DNA from: Nepenthes gracilis
Taxonomy: Eukaryota; Streptophyta; Magnoliopsida; Caryophyllales; Nepenthaceae
DNA: 64,000 bases
Direction of reading: 5' to 3'
NCBI GenBank assembly: GCA_033239525.1
Contig: BSYO01000008.1
Location: forward strand, 9,544,150-9,608,149
The notes beneath the pieces were generated by a model. That model was not told the DNA's origin. It ran no database searches and worked only from the letters and a program-made list of their open reading frames with translations. The position numbers were made by a program, and so were the translations under genes. Shown one piece after another: positions 22,529 to 34,730 of the stretch; position 1 is the first letter of the stretch, and every line of letters begins with the position of its first letter.

Positions 22529-24574
22529 TGTGAGGTTTCGGTATCAATAATATCGTAATTAGGGATAATTAAGATAATATAATTAAAATTATACTTAATA
22601 TATGCAGAAAAATATAATTCAAAAACAGTATAGGAAGTAGTGGGAGGTTGCCTGCTGGGTGCCCAAAGTGGCACCAAGGGCACCCATTCTAGTGGCATGC
22701 CATCTGCCGGGAGTTCGAGCGCCAGCAGCAGGCGTCGTTTCTAGAACAGGCACGTCTAAAGTGCACTGGCAGTGCGGTCAAGTACCCATTCCAGCACATG
22801 TGCATCTAATGCATGCTCGACTGGCGCTTAAGTGCCAATCTGTTTATAAAATGCGTAGGGGTTTTATTTCTGCGTCATTTTTCTGCAACCAGAGAGAGAG
22901 GAGAGACAAAGGACACAAAGGAGAAGAGAGAGAAGGAAGAGATCGAGGCTTCCGAGTCTAATTCTTGCTTAGAGCTAGTTAGAAAAGTTATAAATTGGAT
23001 CGAGACAAGTGTACTCATATACTTTTCTTCCTCTTGTTTCACTTATTGTCTTGTCCTATTCAGGTATTTTCGTACCGATACCCGACAATACTTTTATTTT
23101 ATGGTACCCATGTCTTGAGCATGTATTTATATTGATTTCACATCTGATTTTTATGATTTATGTGGTATTTTGTACGTAAAATCCTAATCCCGCACCCGTA
23201 TGCTTTTACCCATTTATTTTTGAGATTTTCGCATAATTTGGCTTAGGAAATTGATACACATGTCTTTAATATGATTATTTATCAATTGGGTGTCCGATTT
23301 GATAATTTTATACTATTTTGTGTACATGAAGATCCTAACCCGCACCCCGACATTTTTACCATGTAATTTAGGGTTTATGCGTGATTTGATTTTAGATAAT
23401 TGAAACATTAACTTCATGAACGTTTTTATCTTGATCATTTGATATTTATTTACATGTAAATTGTGTATGATATTTTATGTGTTCTAAAAGTTTTGTGACG
23501 AACCATTTATGAAGAAATTTATTGTCCGAAAGCTCTAAAATTATGATTGACTCATTGTGGTAAGAATTTTTAATTCTCTCAGGCTTTATGTTTATTGTGC
23601 ATGTATTTAAGTCTTATGAAGATTTAAGCTCACAAGAATTATGCAAGTTATAAAAAATATAAGAAGAAAATTTCATGATATATTAAGTTAAAAAGGCATT
23701 CTCCTGTAGTGAGAACAAAGTGTTAAGAATGAGTATGAAATTTTTATTAAGAATAAGTAAATATGAAATTGGACCAAAGAATTATATTTCAGATGGTAGT
23801 ATTTCCTGGTATCCATTAGGATATTACTGTGATAGCACGAGGATTGTCTCTAGGCCACAAGGGTTATGGTGGCATAAGTTTTATGGCATTGTATACCGGG
23901 TGAAAGGTATACTATTTGCCACGAGGTGTTAAATTACATAGATAGTGCCTTAGAATGTGTTGAAGTATACACATTCTTTTCAGCCACATCGTTAGCTGGT
24001 AAAGCCTACTGGCCCATGTCCACAAAGATAATGATATTTCTACATAATTTGGAACCTAAAGTAACAAGAAATAAAATGTGAAAGAAAAACGAATTCCAAA
24101 AATTGCATTTCATTATGCTTCATGTTCATGCATCTATATCATGCTCCTAACTCCCTTCCTAAATTTATTTTGAGTATATTACTTATTGTCTTTGATTATA
24201 TTGTATTTGGCTCACTTTTTACTATTTTTCTTACCTCTAAATGAGTACGAGTTTATACCCGATAAGGCGGAGTAGGAATAAGCGGTTGTCTAGGTTGTGG
24301 ACTTGAAGGAAGACTTTGAGGATTTAGATTTTATATTTTTATATTATATCGAATATTTTTGTATACATTGGGATGGCCATGTACTTGTATATTAACGATA
24401 TTAGAGAAAGAGATGCCTTAGATTTGATCTGAAATATATAAAAAAACTTATGATAGGATAGGCTAGATCGAATAAGTAGATGTAGGCATATGAGAGTTAG
24501 GCTAGATTGGATAGTTCTAATTGTCCTAGTTGCTATATTTAGACTGTTAGTTATGATTAATTTCGTAAATTGTT
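22529..24574 (+). repeat. Element B 5' LTR
   Basis: Repeats at 32656-34460: AATTAGGGATAATTAAGATA, the GGGCACCC/CGAGCGCC block, TTTATAAAA (TATA box 22845-22851), a purine-rich leader (22890-22945) and ATGGTACCCATGTCTTGAG are shared. The GTATACCGGGTGAAAGG module at 23890 recurs in the solo LTRs. The 3' end is placed near 24574, before GGTTAGTATCCGA, a decayed match to an iMet-type primer site; this end is approximate. Confidence 0.75.
22845..22851 (+). promoter_or_regulatory. TATA box of element B 5' LTR
   Basis: TATAAAA follows a region rich in CGAGCGCC and CTCGACTGGCGCT-type motifs and precedes the purine-rich leader by about 45 bases. The right LTR keeps the same box at 32972-32978. Confidence 0.5.
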
Positions 24575-24729
24575 ATGTCCTGGTTAGTATCCGACACGCG
24601 AACTAATCCGTATCATTCTTATTTCAAAAAAGACATCAATAGCCGATAATGCTACTTGGACGGAGGTCGACGCATGGAGGCGGTTAGTAGTGTGATAGAG
24701 AAGCGGAGTATTTGAATTTATTGGGCAAA

Positions 24730-25450
24730 ATGGCTGATATCATTGAGAATATGGGGTAGAGAAATCTTGCTCTAGTGCCTATTCCAGCTCTGGTACAAGC
24801 TCCTATTAATCTTGGATTGTCTGCTTATGATTGGTTTGTCCAAGAGAGAGTTCTTGAATTCTTGGGTGAGCCAAGCCCAGTTAAGGCTGATACTTGATTT
24901 CAGAGGTTGAAGAAGGTGTTTGCTGTCATTCATTGTCCCGAGGAGGATAGGGTGTTATTTGTTTCTTATTGTTTGGAGGGTGATGCACATCATTGATGGG
25001 AGATGTAGAAGAGGGCTTTGGGTATGCCAGAAAGTAATATCACCTAGCCCATGTTTGAGGAAGTACTTATAAAAAGGTACTTTTTGTCTAGTTTTCGTGT
25101 GCAGAAGAAGGGGGAGTTCATTTAGTTAAGGAAAAGTAATTCGTCGGTGGCCAAGTACGACGTGAAATTCACTGAATTGTCTCCGTATACATCCTATATG
25201 GTGGATGATGAAGAAAGAAAAGTGAGGAAATTCCTCCAAGGCCTTAGAGACAATATCCGCAGGCAGTTGGCAACTTTAAAGTTGACAACTTATGCCGATG
25301 TGTTGGATCATGCTTTGATCCATGAGAAAGAGCTTGCGAAGGAGGAATCCTTTAGGAAGAGGATGTCGGGTAGGAGTGGTGTTGGTGCTTGCTCTAGTGC
25401 GAGTTCCGAGAGACTGCTTAAGTGGGTAAGCCAGTTCGATTCAAGGTAGA
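24730..25450 (+). pseudogene. Element B gag (capsid region)
   Basis: Begins with an ATG followed by ADIIENMG and runs through the gypsy gag capsid region. Stops occur early and mid-gene. The longest clean piece (25147-25449, 100 codons) covers YDVKFTELSPYTSYMVDDEE, then KFLQGLRDNIRRQLA and DHALIHEKELAKEES, the C-terminal part of the retrotransposon gag domain. The protein would have packaged the RNA and formed the virus-like particle. Several stops are single changes from Gln, Trp or Arg codons. Confidence 0.8.
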
Positions 25451-25512
25451 AGGGCAATCAGACCACACCGTCCTTACAAGCTTCAGTCGGTCCATGCCAA
25501 CACTGTGGAAGA

Positions 25513-26055
25513 TTGTATGGATATAAACCTTGTTATAAGTTGACACGCATGTGCTTTAATTGCGGACAGTCGGGGCACAAAATCAAAAAGTGTCCTCATC
25601 CGAAGAAGGTCCTCGTATCTAAGCCTACTGTTCAAGGGAAGGCATTTGTAGTGACTGCAAATGAAGGTAAGGCGTCTGATACTGTAGTAGAAGGTATTCT
25701 TTTCATTTGTGGTACCTCTGCCAATGTACTTTTTGATTATGGATCCACTGATTCCTTTGTTTCTCCTCGTTTTGCTTGTCATTTAGTATCTTTTCCTACA
25801 ATCCTTGATTATTTCCTAGTTATTTCGATGCCTACGGGTTCTTCTGTTGTTACGAATATTTCATACCCTGGGCGTGTAGTTAAAGTGAATGGGTTGTTCT
25901 TAGCTATTGATTTGATTTTATTAGAGATACGTGATTTTGATGTGATCTTGGGTATGGATTGGTTGTCGAAAAATCAGGCAAATATTAATTGTTTTCATAA
26001 GAGAGTAGATTTCAAAATTTTGGATTGTGAGTCCTTTCACATTCAAGGAATTTAG
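25513..26055 (+). pseudogene. Element B zinc knuckle and aspartic protease
   Basis: A clean 180-codon frame. Residues 14-27 are a CCHC zinc knuckle (CFNCGQSGHKIKKC). From about residue 74 the retropepsin domain follows: LFDYGSTDSF at the active-site loop and DVILGMDWLS near the end. The family's catalytic triad is Asp-Ser/Thr-Gly; here the middle residue is Tyr (DYG), so the protease is likely dead even though the frame is open. It ends at a stop at 26053. It continues directly from gag in a single polyprotein layout. Confidence 0.85.
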
Positions 26056-26159
26056 TAGGTGAAGTCGTCTAGTTTTATCTTAGCTCAATAAGCTCGTCAT
26101 TTGTTGTGAAGTGGATGTGAAGCTTAGTTGGCCTATACTAGTGTGGTAGAGAGTCGTGA

Positions 26160-27239
26160 ATTATCAGTAAAGGAGATTCCGATGGTGTGTGAGTTTGAGG
26201 ATGTGTTTCCTGATAAGTTGTTTATTCTACCACCACACTGAGAGATCGAGTTTAGAATTGATCTTGTGCTTGGATTGATATCTATCTCGAAGACACCCTA
26301 TCGTATGGCTCTTGCTGAATTAAAAGAATTGAAATAACAGTTGCAGGACTTATTGGATTTGGGTTTTATTAGACCCAGTGTTTTGCCTTAGGGTGTTCTA
26401 GTCCTATTCGTGAAGAAGGATGGAACTCTACAGTTGTGCATGGACTATCGTGAGTAGAATAAAATTACGATCAAGAATAAGTATCTATTGTCGCTGATTG
26501 ATGATCTCGTCGATCAATTGTAAGGAACCCGTGTATTCTCAAATATTGATCTTCAGTCATGGTATCATCAGCTTCGAATCAAGCAAGAAGATGTGGTGAA
26601 AATGGCATTTCGGATGAGGTATGACTATTATGAGTTTCTTGCAATGCCATTTAGATTGATAAATGCTCTAACTGCATTTATGAATTTGATGAACCGGGTC
26701 TTTCAACTTTCTTTGGATAAATATGTTGTGGTTTTTATTGACAATATTCTAATTTATTCAAAGGGTGGTATTGAGCACGAGAAGCATTTAAGGATTGTAC
26801 TCCAGATCCTTAGGGAGCATAAGTTATTTACGAAGCTAAGAAGTGCGAGTTTTGGCTCAATGAGATTTTATTTTTGGGCCATGTTATTTTTGATGGAGGT
26901 ATTTCGATAGACCCAAAGAAGATTGAAGTTGTGATCAATTAGAGTCGACCAATGACTGTGGTAGACGTCCGTAGTTTCTTGGGTATAGCCGGTTATTATC
27001 GTCGATTTGTGAAAAATTTATCTCATATTACTTTGCCGCTTTCCCAATTAACAATGAAGAAGGTAAGATTTGAATGGACTAAAAAGTATGATAAAGCTTT
27101 TAGGAGTTAAAGGATCAGTTGACTTCGGTACCGATTCTGACTATTCCCAACGGTTTGGGTGGCTTTGAAGTGTATTGTAATGCTTCCAAGGTTAGTCTTG
27201 GGTGTGTTTTGATGTAGAATGGAAATATAGTAGCTTATG
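26160..27239 (+). pseudogene. Element B reverse transcriptase (first part of pol)
   Basis: Recognisable gypsy RT in order: CEFEDVFPDKL, KTPYRMALAELKEL, FVKKDGTLQLCMDYRE, the substrate-binding YDYYEFLAMPF, and the active-site loop VVVFIDNILIYSK, then HEKHLRIVLQILREH. The usual active-site pair is Asp-Asp; here the second is Asn (IDN), which by itself would inactivate the enzyme. There are in-frame stops at several points and frameshifts after 26900. The gene is cut at 27239 by a solo LTR, and the RNase H part resumes at 30763. Confidence 0.85.
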
Positions 27240-27295
27240 TGTAAGGCCCTTAACTCAACAAATGGATTTTTGTAAGAAGTTTGTGGCTGAAAAGG

Positions 27296-27500
27296 CCGGT
27301 CAATAGAAGGTTGACCGGCTGAGTGGAAAATGTCCGGTCAACACCTTGTTGACCGGCTAAGATAAACTTAGTGAAAAATGTCCGACCAACACCTTGTTGA
27401 CTGGATAAGATAAATTGAGAGGAAAACAACTTGTCAACACCTTGTTGACTGATTAAGAAGGGTATGGGAGAAATAACCCGGTCAACGGAAGGTTGACCGG
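27296..27500 (+). repeat. Five tandem CCGGTCAAC...GTTGACCGG hairpins
   Basis: Units of about 45-75 bp, each with CCGGTCAA, a spacer of about 6-8 bases (such as CACCTT) and TTGACCGG. Clear copies are at 27296-27318, 27334-27356 and 27478-27500, with two diverged copies between. Every arm contains TTGAC(C/T), the W-box core bound by WRKY factors; whether that matters here is inference. Confidence 0.8.
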
Positions 27501-27539
27501 CTAAGAGAGGCTAAGGAATAATTCGGTTAATATACTGTT

Positions 27540-27960
27540 GATCAATTGAGAAGGAGAATGGATTTCTACTGGAGTGGATATTCTGTCGGAGTGGATATTC
27601 TGTCGGAGTGTATTCTCTGGAGTACAAATGTTGAAGTGCATTTGTTGGAGAGGAAATTCGGAGTGAATTTTCAGAGAGGAAATCCGAAGTGGATTCTTCG
27701 GAGTACAAATGCTAGAGGGTAATTGCTAGAGAGGAAATTCGGAATGAATTTCTGGAGAGGAAATCTGGAGTGGATTCTTCGGAGTTCAAATGTTGGAGGG
27801 TAGTTGCTGGAGAGGAAATTTAGAGTGAATTTCCGGAGTGGATTATCCAGAGTGCAAATGCTGGAGTACATTTGCTGAAGTGGATTTCCGGAGATGACTT
27901 TCGGAGAGGAGATCCAGAGAAATTTTCGAAGAGCTAAGGGCTAGAGTGGTGATGCCTAGG
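27540..27960 (+). repeat. Degenerate GGAGTGGA/GAGAGGAAATTCGG repeat zone in solo LTR
   Basis: Irregular repeats of GGAGTGGATTCTTCGGAGT, GTTGGAG and GAGAGGAAATTCGGAGTGAA. The composition (CCGGA/TCCGG-rich) resembles the 38-bp array of the solo LTR at 6410-9232, supporting a family relation between the two LTRs. Confidence 0.7.
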
Positions 27961-30762
27961 CCCGGGTGAGGCAATTGCCGGAATAAAATTTCGGTGATGA
28001 AGGCAATTCCAGAGTGGCTCTGGGAGCCGGAGTGGATTTGGCCAGGAATGCTTTGGCCGGTTTGGAATTTCGATTTGGTCAAGGGCGGACAGTCAACAAG
28101 TTGTATTGGGCAAAGAGACTAGTGAAGACCGAGAATTCTAAGTAATGCTTGGAGGTATCAGTTTTGCCTGTGGATATAAGATAATGTCCGAAAACCTTGG
28201 TTAACGCCTGGGGACTATGGCCTCGGGCAGCAACTTACCAACACTTAACAAAATTTTGGGAAATTGAGAAACATCTTATAGCTACTTATCTTGGCCAAAC
28301 TTTAGCAAAAAGTTGAAGCTAGCAGCCCACGCCAACAATAGTAGTCGAAATGCAAGGAGAGCTGCAGCCAATTTTGACTTCAACTTAACTAGAGAATTGT
28401 GGAAGGAAATTAGGTTAACTAATAAATAAGTGACAAGAGGAAGTATGATTTGAGGCCAAAATAAATGATGATTCAGCCAAATTTGGGACACTCGGCTGCT
28501 AATAAAGAAAGGAAGGTATGAGGTGTCAAAATGAGGGATAACTTAGCACTTTCATTTTGGATCTATATAAGGACGTGTAAGGAAAAAGGAACTAAACTGT
28601 GAGGAGAGAAAGAGAGAAGGCAGAAAGAAAATAAGAGAGAGCAAAAGGACAATAAGAGAGGAAGCAAAGGAGGTACTGAAGACAATAAGGGGAAGTCAGC
28701 CAAAATTTGACTAGTGTATTTGAATCCCTTTTTCATTTGGTGCTATTTATTGTTAATTCTTCTAAGTATTATTGTCCTAATACTTAGTTTGTTTCATAAA
28801 TTTGATCGTATTATCAAAATTAACATGGAATATAGTCGGCTAAAGCTGAAGTCCCAATGTTGCAATTGCACAATTTCTAAAATTCGACTAAACCGTTAAC
28901 CAAATGATGACAAAACTGGCTCAAATTTGGCATACAACTAGCTTAAAATCTCACATATATTTTGACCAAATGGATAAAAAAAAAATGAGCTGAATCAATT
29001 AGTGAACCAGGTCCATGAATAGTTAGGGGTCTTACTGAACTGCACTTGACTATGAATAGAAATCCGTCTCTGAATTGGGTCCGAACCGGGATCCAATTTG
29101 CCCAGGCTGACCATGATATAAACTTAAGATAATGTTCAAAGGTCACCCTTAGTCTCTCACGGCATCAATGGAAAATTGACCAAGGTGGCCTGACGACCGG
29201 TTAAGAATTGTTGATCGAACCGATTGAAATATTGACCAGCTAAATAGTTGACAGGAATTATAAAATTTGACAAAAATTAGAAGAGTTGACCAGGTTTATA
29301 GTGGATGACCAGAATTAGAAAGACCGACCAAATTGACCATAAGACCGCAACCTGTAAACGAACAATAGACATCGCGGTCTGAAAACAAACATTAGCAACT
29401 GATGTTTGAAAACAAACAGTAACAACCAAAGTTATGTGGAAAATTAGAAAGAGACTGAGATTTCATTGACTCTGAATTGACCACAAACTGGTCGCCAAAA
29501 CAACAACCGGAATGGGTTATATTAGGAAGGACTAAAGCAGCCTGCTGGGTTGAAAATTAAGACTCGAACCAAATCGGACCTTGAATTCATCCGAACATAA
29601 TCTATGTTAACATTGAATTTTGAACACGTGTGAAATGTTTAAGGATAAGTAACTAAAATGGACAATGTATTGGTTTCTGTTACATCTTCTAATCGTATAT
29701 TCCATTTTATGGAAAATTATGTAGAAGCTTATAAGTTTGATTTGAATAAGTGTTTCCCTCTCGGAATGGAGGAAATAAAGGAATAAGAATTATGAATCAC
29801 GTAAAAGTTTCCATATAAAGTATTAAGTATAAATCAAGAAACTGGACTAAAGAGTTATTTCGGGTGATAGTCCCTGACATGCCATTGATATTACAGTGAA
29901 ATTTCAATGATTATCTTTGGCATACCTTAGGATATTACAGTGAAAACACAATGACTACCCCAGAGCCACGGGGAATCTTCTAGTGGTATTTTTGTTATTT
30001 GGCCCCGTATACTGGGTTATAAGTATATACCTACTTCAAAAAATTCGGCAGTTGTAGGGTGTTAGCTTTTGGTCTCGTCTATCGGATGATATAGGTAGTA
30101 CAACCCATTTGAAAAATTTGGAATTCGGCCTTAGATTGTGTGGTATAACGTAATTGTTTCTTCGATTGATTACTTTGTTAGCTAGTAAGGTCTACCAGCT
30201 CTAATCTCTAAAGATAAATGATAAGTAAGAACTCGAAGATAAAAGTTGAAGGTTCATACATATTTAATATGAATTATATTCTTCTGATATTTATATATGT
30301 CTATTTTGAGTATAAAAATATGTATGTCTTTACTTATTTGTACCTTACTGAGCATTTGGCTTACTTGTCATTTTTTCTAACCCCTCAGATGGAAGGTACA
30401 AGTCGATATTTGGTGATCAGAGTGGCACAGCAAAAGGTGATTAGGATAGGATGATGATGAATTATAAATTTGATATAATAATGTACTCCATCTTATAATG
30501 AATACATATATATTTATACCATTCGGTGATTGATCATTTGGTTGCGTTTTCATAAAATTTTTATGGATATTACTAATGCTTCTGTAGAATTTTGTGGTAA
30601 CGATTTTTTTGGTTCATAGTAGTATCTCTAAAGAATTTGATACTGTATTCAAGTCATATAGGGTTGGATAGATCCTGTGTATAATAATGATATATTATGG
30701 ACTTATATATGGTAGTATGACATCACATTAAGGTAAATGGGGACGTGGTCCGTGACATTATG

Positions 30763-31050
30763 GGTCTCAGCAGTTGAAGGTTCATGAGAAGAATTACTCG
30801 ACCCATGATTTGGAGTTACCTGTTTTGGTGTTTAGATTGAAGATTTGGAGGTATTATCTATATGGTGAGAAATTTTTGATACACTCTGATCACAAAAGTC
30901 TCAAATATTTATTTTCGTAGAAAGAATTAAATATGAGACAGCGGAGATGAATTGAGTTCCTTAAGGATTATAATTATGAGATCTATTATCAGCCTAGAAA
31001 GGCTAATGTGGTCACGGATGCTCTTAGTCGCCGGACTGGTTTTATAGCGA
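30763..31050 (+). pseudogene. Element B RNase H (second part of pol)
   Basis: Continues pol after the solo [43 protein letters not shown] and the end VVTDALSRR-type phrase (VTDALSR) are the RNase H hallmarks of Ty3-gypsy. The catalytic Asp of the SDHKSL motif is present. A few stops are present. Confidence 0.8.
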
Positions 31051-31299
31051 GGTTGCAAATTAAGCAGATGGAAATGTTAGACTGTTTGAAGTTTTATAAT
31101 GTCCAGTATTATAACAAGGGAAATAGAAAGATGCTGTCTTTTCTGTAGGTACAGCTTGAAATTCTCTAGAGAATCAAGGGAGGCAAGCAAACGATCCATT
31201 TTTTTATGAATATTGTTGGAGATCTTGATTGAGACTCTCGAATGGATTTTAACGTTCGTGCCGATGGAGTCTTACGATTTAGAGATCGTTTATGTATAG

Positions 31300-32200
31300 C
31301 TAATGATAAGGAGTTAAAAAAAGAAATCATAAAGGAGGCTCATTGAACCAGGTACACTATCCACCTTGGAATGAATAAGATGTACCGGAACCTGAAGAAT
31401 ATGTTCTGGTGGAGGAATATACGAAGGAAAATTGTTACTTTTTTAAGCAGATGCTTTGTTTGTCAGTAGTTGAAGCTTGAGAGGAGGAAGCCCTTGGATT
31501 TATTGCAACCTTTGCCTATTCCGAGTTAAAAATGGGAAGATATTTCTATAGATTTTGTTATGGGCTTGCCTAGGACACCAAAAAATTATGATGCGATTTG
31601 GGTCATTGTGGATCGTTTAACGAAATTGGCTCATTTCTTTACTATTCGAATGACGTACTCTCGTGATTGCTTGGCGCAATTATATATCAATGAGATTGTT
31701 AGACTGCACGGTGTGCTAGCATCTATCGTGTTTGATCGTGATTTACGTTTCATCTCTAAATTTTAGGAGAGTTTGCATCGAGAGTTAGGGACGAATTTGA
31801 AGTTCAGTATGGTATATCACCATTAAACTGATAGCCAGTCTGAGCGAACTACCTAGATATTAGAGGACATACTTAGAGCCTCCATGATGGAGTTGAAAGA
31901 AAATTGGGATGATCACCTGGCATTTGGAAAATTTGCATACAATGATAGTTTTTAGGCGAGTAATAGCATGATTCCTTTTGAGGCGTTGTATGGCAGGAAG
32001 TGTCGATCTCCTATTCATTGGGAGGAGATAGGAGATAGGCGATTTTTGGGGCCTGATGTGATTAGGGAGTTATTTGAGAAAATTGCAATAATTTTTGAGA
32101 AATTGAAAATAGCTCAAGTCGGCCGAAGAGTTATGCTGACCTGAGGAGATTCGAGCTTAGATTTGAGGTTGAAGATTTCGTTTTCCTTAAAGTATCGTCA
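31300..32200 (+). pseudogene. Element B integrase
   Basis: The HHCC zinc-finger region is seen at about 31335-31470 (IHLGMNKMYRNLK, then CFVCQ). The DDE core follows: MGLPRTPKNYDAIWVIVDRL and then IVFDRDLRF give the first two acidic positions, and SQSERT holds the Glu. The family GLP.T..G...IWVIVDRLTK.AHF pattern is clear. There are stops at several codons, most of them one change from Gln or Arg. The protein would have inserted the DNA copy into chromatin. Confidence 0.85.
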
Positions 32201-32214
32201 TAGAAGGGGATTTT

Positions 32215-32580
32215 CAGATTTGATGTTTTAGGAAAATTGAATCCGCGTTTCATAGGATCCTTCGAGATTTTGGAAAGAGTTGGAGAAGTGGCATATCATT
32301 TGGCGCTGCCGTCAAGTTTGGCCGATGTATATAATGTTTTCCATGTCTTGATGTTGAGGAAGTATGTCCACAATCTAACGCACGTTATAGACTATGGTCC
32401 ATTGGTTATTGATGATGTTTTGTTTTATTCGGAGGAGCCAGTTTAGATTTTGGATCGGAGGGATCAAATTTTGCACTCGAAGACCATCCCTCTTGTAATA
32501 GTTTTGTAGAGGAACCATTCCCGCAAAGAGGCAACGTGGAAAAGAGAAGATGAGGTTTAAGAGAAATACCTCCATTTATT
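32215..32580 (+). pseudogene. Element B integrase C-terminus with chromodomain-like tail
   Basis: A GKLNPRFIGSFEILERVGEV phrase, then YNVFHVLMLRKYVHN, are the C-terminal integrase module of plant chromoviruses. After a stop, the tail reads ILHSKTIPLVIVL and later RNHSRKEATWKREDEV, matching the degenerate chromodomain-like end of Tekay/Del elements. In intact relatives this tail directs insertion to heterochromatin. Two stops are present here. Confidence 0.8.
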
Positions 32581-32644
32581 TCGAGGTAATATGTGTTTGT
32601 CTAATTTCTAAGATTCGTAAATTTCGTGGATGCAATTTTCATAG

Positions 32645-32654
32645 TAGAGGAGAG
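32645..32654 (+). other. Polypurine tract of element B
   Basis: AGAGGAGAG stands directly before the right LTR start TTGTAAGATT. Confidence 0.7.
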
Positions 32655-32655
32655 T

Positions 32656-34460
32656 TGTAAGATTCCGGTTTCTATAATATTGTAATTAAGGATAATTAAG
32701 ATAATATAGTTAAAATTAGGCTTAATATATGCAAAAAAATATATTTCTGAAACGGTATAGGAATCAGTGGAAAGGCCGCTCACTGGGTGCTCAAGGTGGC
32801 TCCAAACGCGCCCATTTAGTGGCATGGCGTTTGTCGGGCACTCGAGCGCCGACAACAGGCACCGTTTCCAGAACAGGCGTGCTTGAAGCGCATTGGTGGT
32901 GTGCTCGAGCACTTATTCCAGTGCATGCGTGCTTGATGCCCGCTCAACTAGCGCTCAAGCACCAATCTATTTATAAAACGTGTGAGGGTTTTATTTCTGA
33001 GTCGTTTTTTTTTGCAACCAGTGAGAGGAAAGAAGGAGAATGCGAAGGAGAAGAGACAGAAGGAAGAGATTGAGGCTTCCGAATTCGATTCCGGCTTAGA
33101 GCTAGTTAGAAAAGTAGTAGATCGGGTCAAGATAAATGTACTCATATATTTTTATTCATCTTATTTTACTTTTTATTCCGTCCCCTTCGGGTATTTTTTT
33201 CCTGATGCCCTACCATACTTTTATTTTATGGTACCCTTGTCTTAAGTATACATATATGTTGATTTCACATCTGATTTTTGCGATTTATGCGGCATTTTAT
33301 ACATGAAACCCTAACCCTATGTCCGAATGCTTTTACCCGTTTATTTTTGAGATTTTCGCATGATTTGACTTAGGGAATTGATACCCATATTTTGAGTATG
33401 ATTATTTATCGATTGGATGTTTGATTTGGTAGTTTTATGCGGTTTTGTGGGCATGGAAACCCTAACCTACACCCCGACATTTTTATCCATGTAATTTATG
33501 GTTTATATATGATTTGATTTTAGATAATTGAAATCATAACTTTATGAACATTTTTATCTTGATCATTTGATGTTTATTTACATCTAAATTGTATATGTTA
33601 TTTTGTGTATTTCAAAAATTATGTGATGAATCATTTATGAAGGAATTTGTTATCCTGAAACTCTAAAATTATATTTAGCTCATTGTAGTAAGAATTTCTA
33701 ATTCTCTCAAGCTTTATGTTGATCGCGCATGTATTTAAGTCATGTGAAGACTTAAGTTCACAAACATTATGCAAGTTATGCAAAGTATAAGAAGGAAATT
33801 CCATGATATATTAAGTTGATAAACCGTTCTCCCATAGAGAGAACATAGTGTTAAAAATGAGTATAGAATTTCCCTTAAGAACAAGTAAATATGAAATTAG
33901 ACCAAGAAATTATATTTCAGAGGGTAGCGTTCCCTAGTATACCTTAAAATATTACTGTGATAACACGAGGATTGTCTCTGAACCACGGAGGTTATGGTGG
34001 CATAAGTTTTATGGCCCCGTATACCGAGTGAAGGACATACCACTTGTCCTAGGATGCTGAATTGCGTGGGCAGTGCCTTAGAATGTATGGAAGCATATAC
34101 AATCCTTTCGGCCACATTGTTAGCTAGTAAGATTTATTGGTCCAAGTCTATAAATATAAATATATTTCTCCATGATTTGGAACCTAAAGGAATAAAAAAT
34201 AAAATGTTGAAGAAAAGTGAATTTCGAAAATTACATTTCATCATGCTTCATGTTCATGTATCTATAACATGCTCCTAACTCCATTTATTAATTTATTTTG
34301 AGTATATTGCTTATTATCCTTAACTATATCGTGCTTTATTGAGCATTTTGTTCACTTCTTACTATTTTTTTGCCTCCAGATGAATATAAACTTATACCCG
34401 ATGAGGCAGAGTAGGGATAAGCTGTTGTGTAGGCTATGGACTTGAAGGAAGATTTTTTGT
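32656..34460 (+). repeat. Element B 3' LTR
   Basis: Aligns with 22529-24310 over most of its length, including the CTCGAGCGCC block (32836), TATAAAA (32972-32978), the purine-rich leader, the GTATACCGAGTGAAGG module (34019) and GAACCTAAAGGAATAAAAA. Similarity is lost at about 34450 after GACTTGAAGGAAGATTTT, so the last part is deleted or replaced. The two LTRs differ at many sites, so the insertion is not recent. Confidence 0.8.
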
Positions 34461-34730
34461 ACTTGTGCATTGACGTTCGATAGATAGTTTAGTTTTCACT
34501 GTATATAATAAGTGTATACGGTTCCGTAGGTGGTTATAGATTGATACAGGTATCTAGTGTCATCTCTTTGTTCCAACATTGTGTCTGAAGACGTAATGTT
34601 GGAGCCATAAATATCTTGTGGCATTGTAAATCCTGTATTGTGATTATTTTGTGAACTTTTGTATATTATACAGGGTTTTTATACCGGTTTATGTATAGTT
34701 TTACGACCATTTTACAATTGGAACCTTATT
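34461..34730. other. Uncertain junction between element B and LTR A
   Basis: AT-rich sequence not clearly matching the end of the left LTR B. It may be LTR B sequence that has decayed or been replaced. Nothing else is recognised. Confidence 0.4.

Larger units (their letters stand above)
27240..30757 (+). mobile_element. Solo LTR inserted in element B pol
   Basis: Starts TGTAAGGCCC at 27240 and ends GTCCGTGACA at 30757, with TTATG on both sides (27235-27239 and 30758-30762). The interrupted pol reading frame resumes in register if the LTR and one TTATG copy are ignored. At 3518 bp with no internal domain or mate it is a solo LTR. It holds five hairpins with TTGACC arms near its start, a GGAGTGGA/GAGAGGAAAT repeat zone (27540-27960), and the GTATACTGGGTTATAAG module at about 30007 that is shared with the other gypsy LTRs here. 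Open frames inside it are chance. Confidence 0.9.
22529..34730 (+). mobile_element. Element B: Ty3-gypsy (Tekay/Del-like chromovirus), degenerate
   Basis: Left LTR from TGTGAGG at 22529, gag, zinc knuckle, protease, reverse transcriptase, RNase H, integrase and a chromodomain-like tail in that order on the plus strand, then a purine tract and the right LTR from TGTAAGATT at 32656. The order protease-RT-RNase H-integrase defines Ty3-gypsy; the tail with ILHSKTIPLVIVL-type sequence and long LTRs point to Tekay/Del. The reading frame is broken by many stops. The right end is uncertain: clear LTR similarity stops at about 34460, and the host LTR resumes at about 34730, so no target-site duplication is claimed. 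A 3.5 kb solo LTR sits inside it. Confidence 0.85.
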
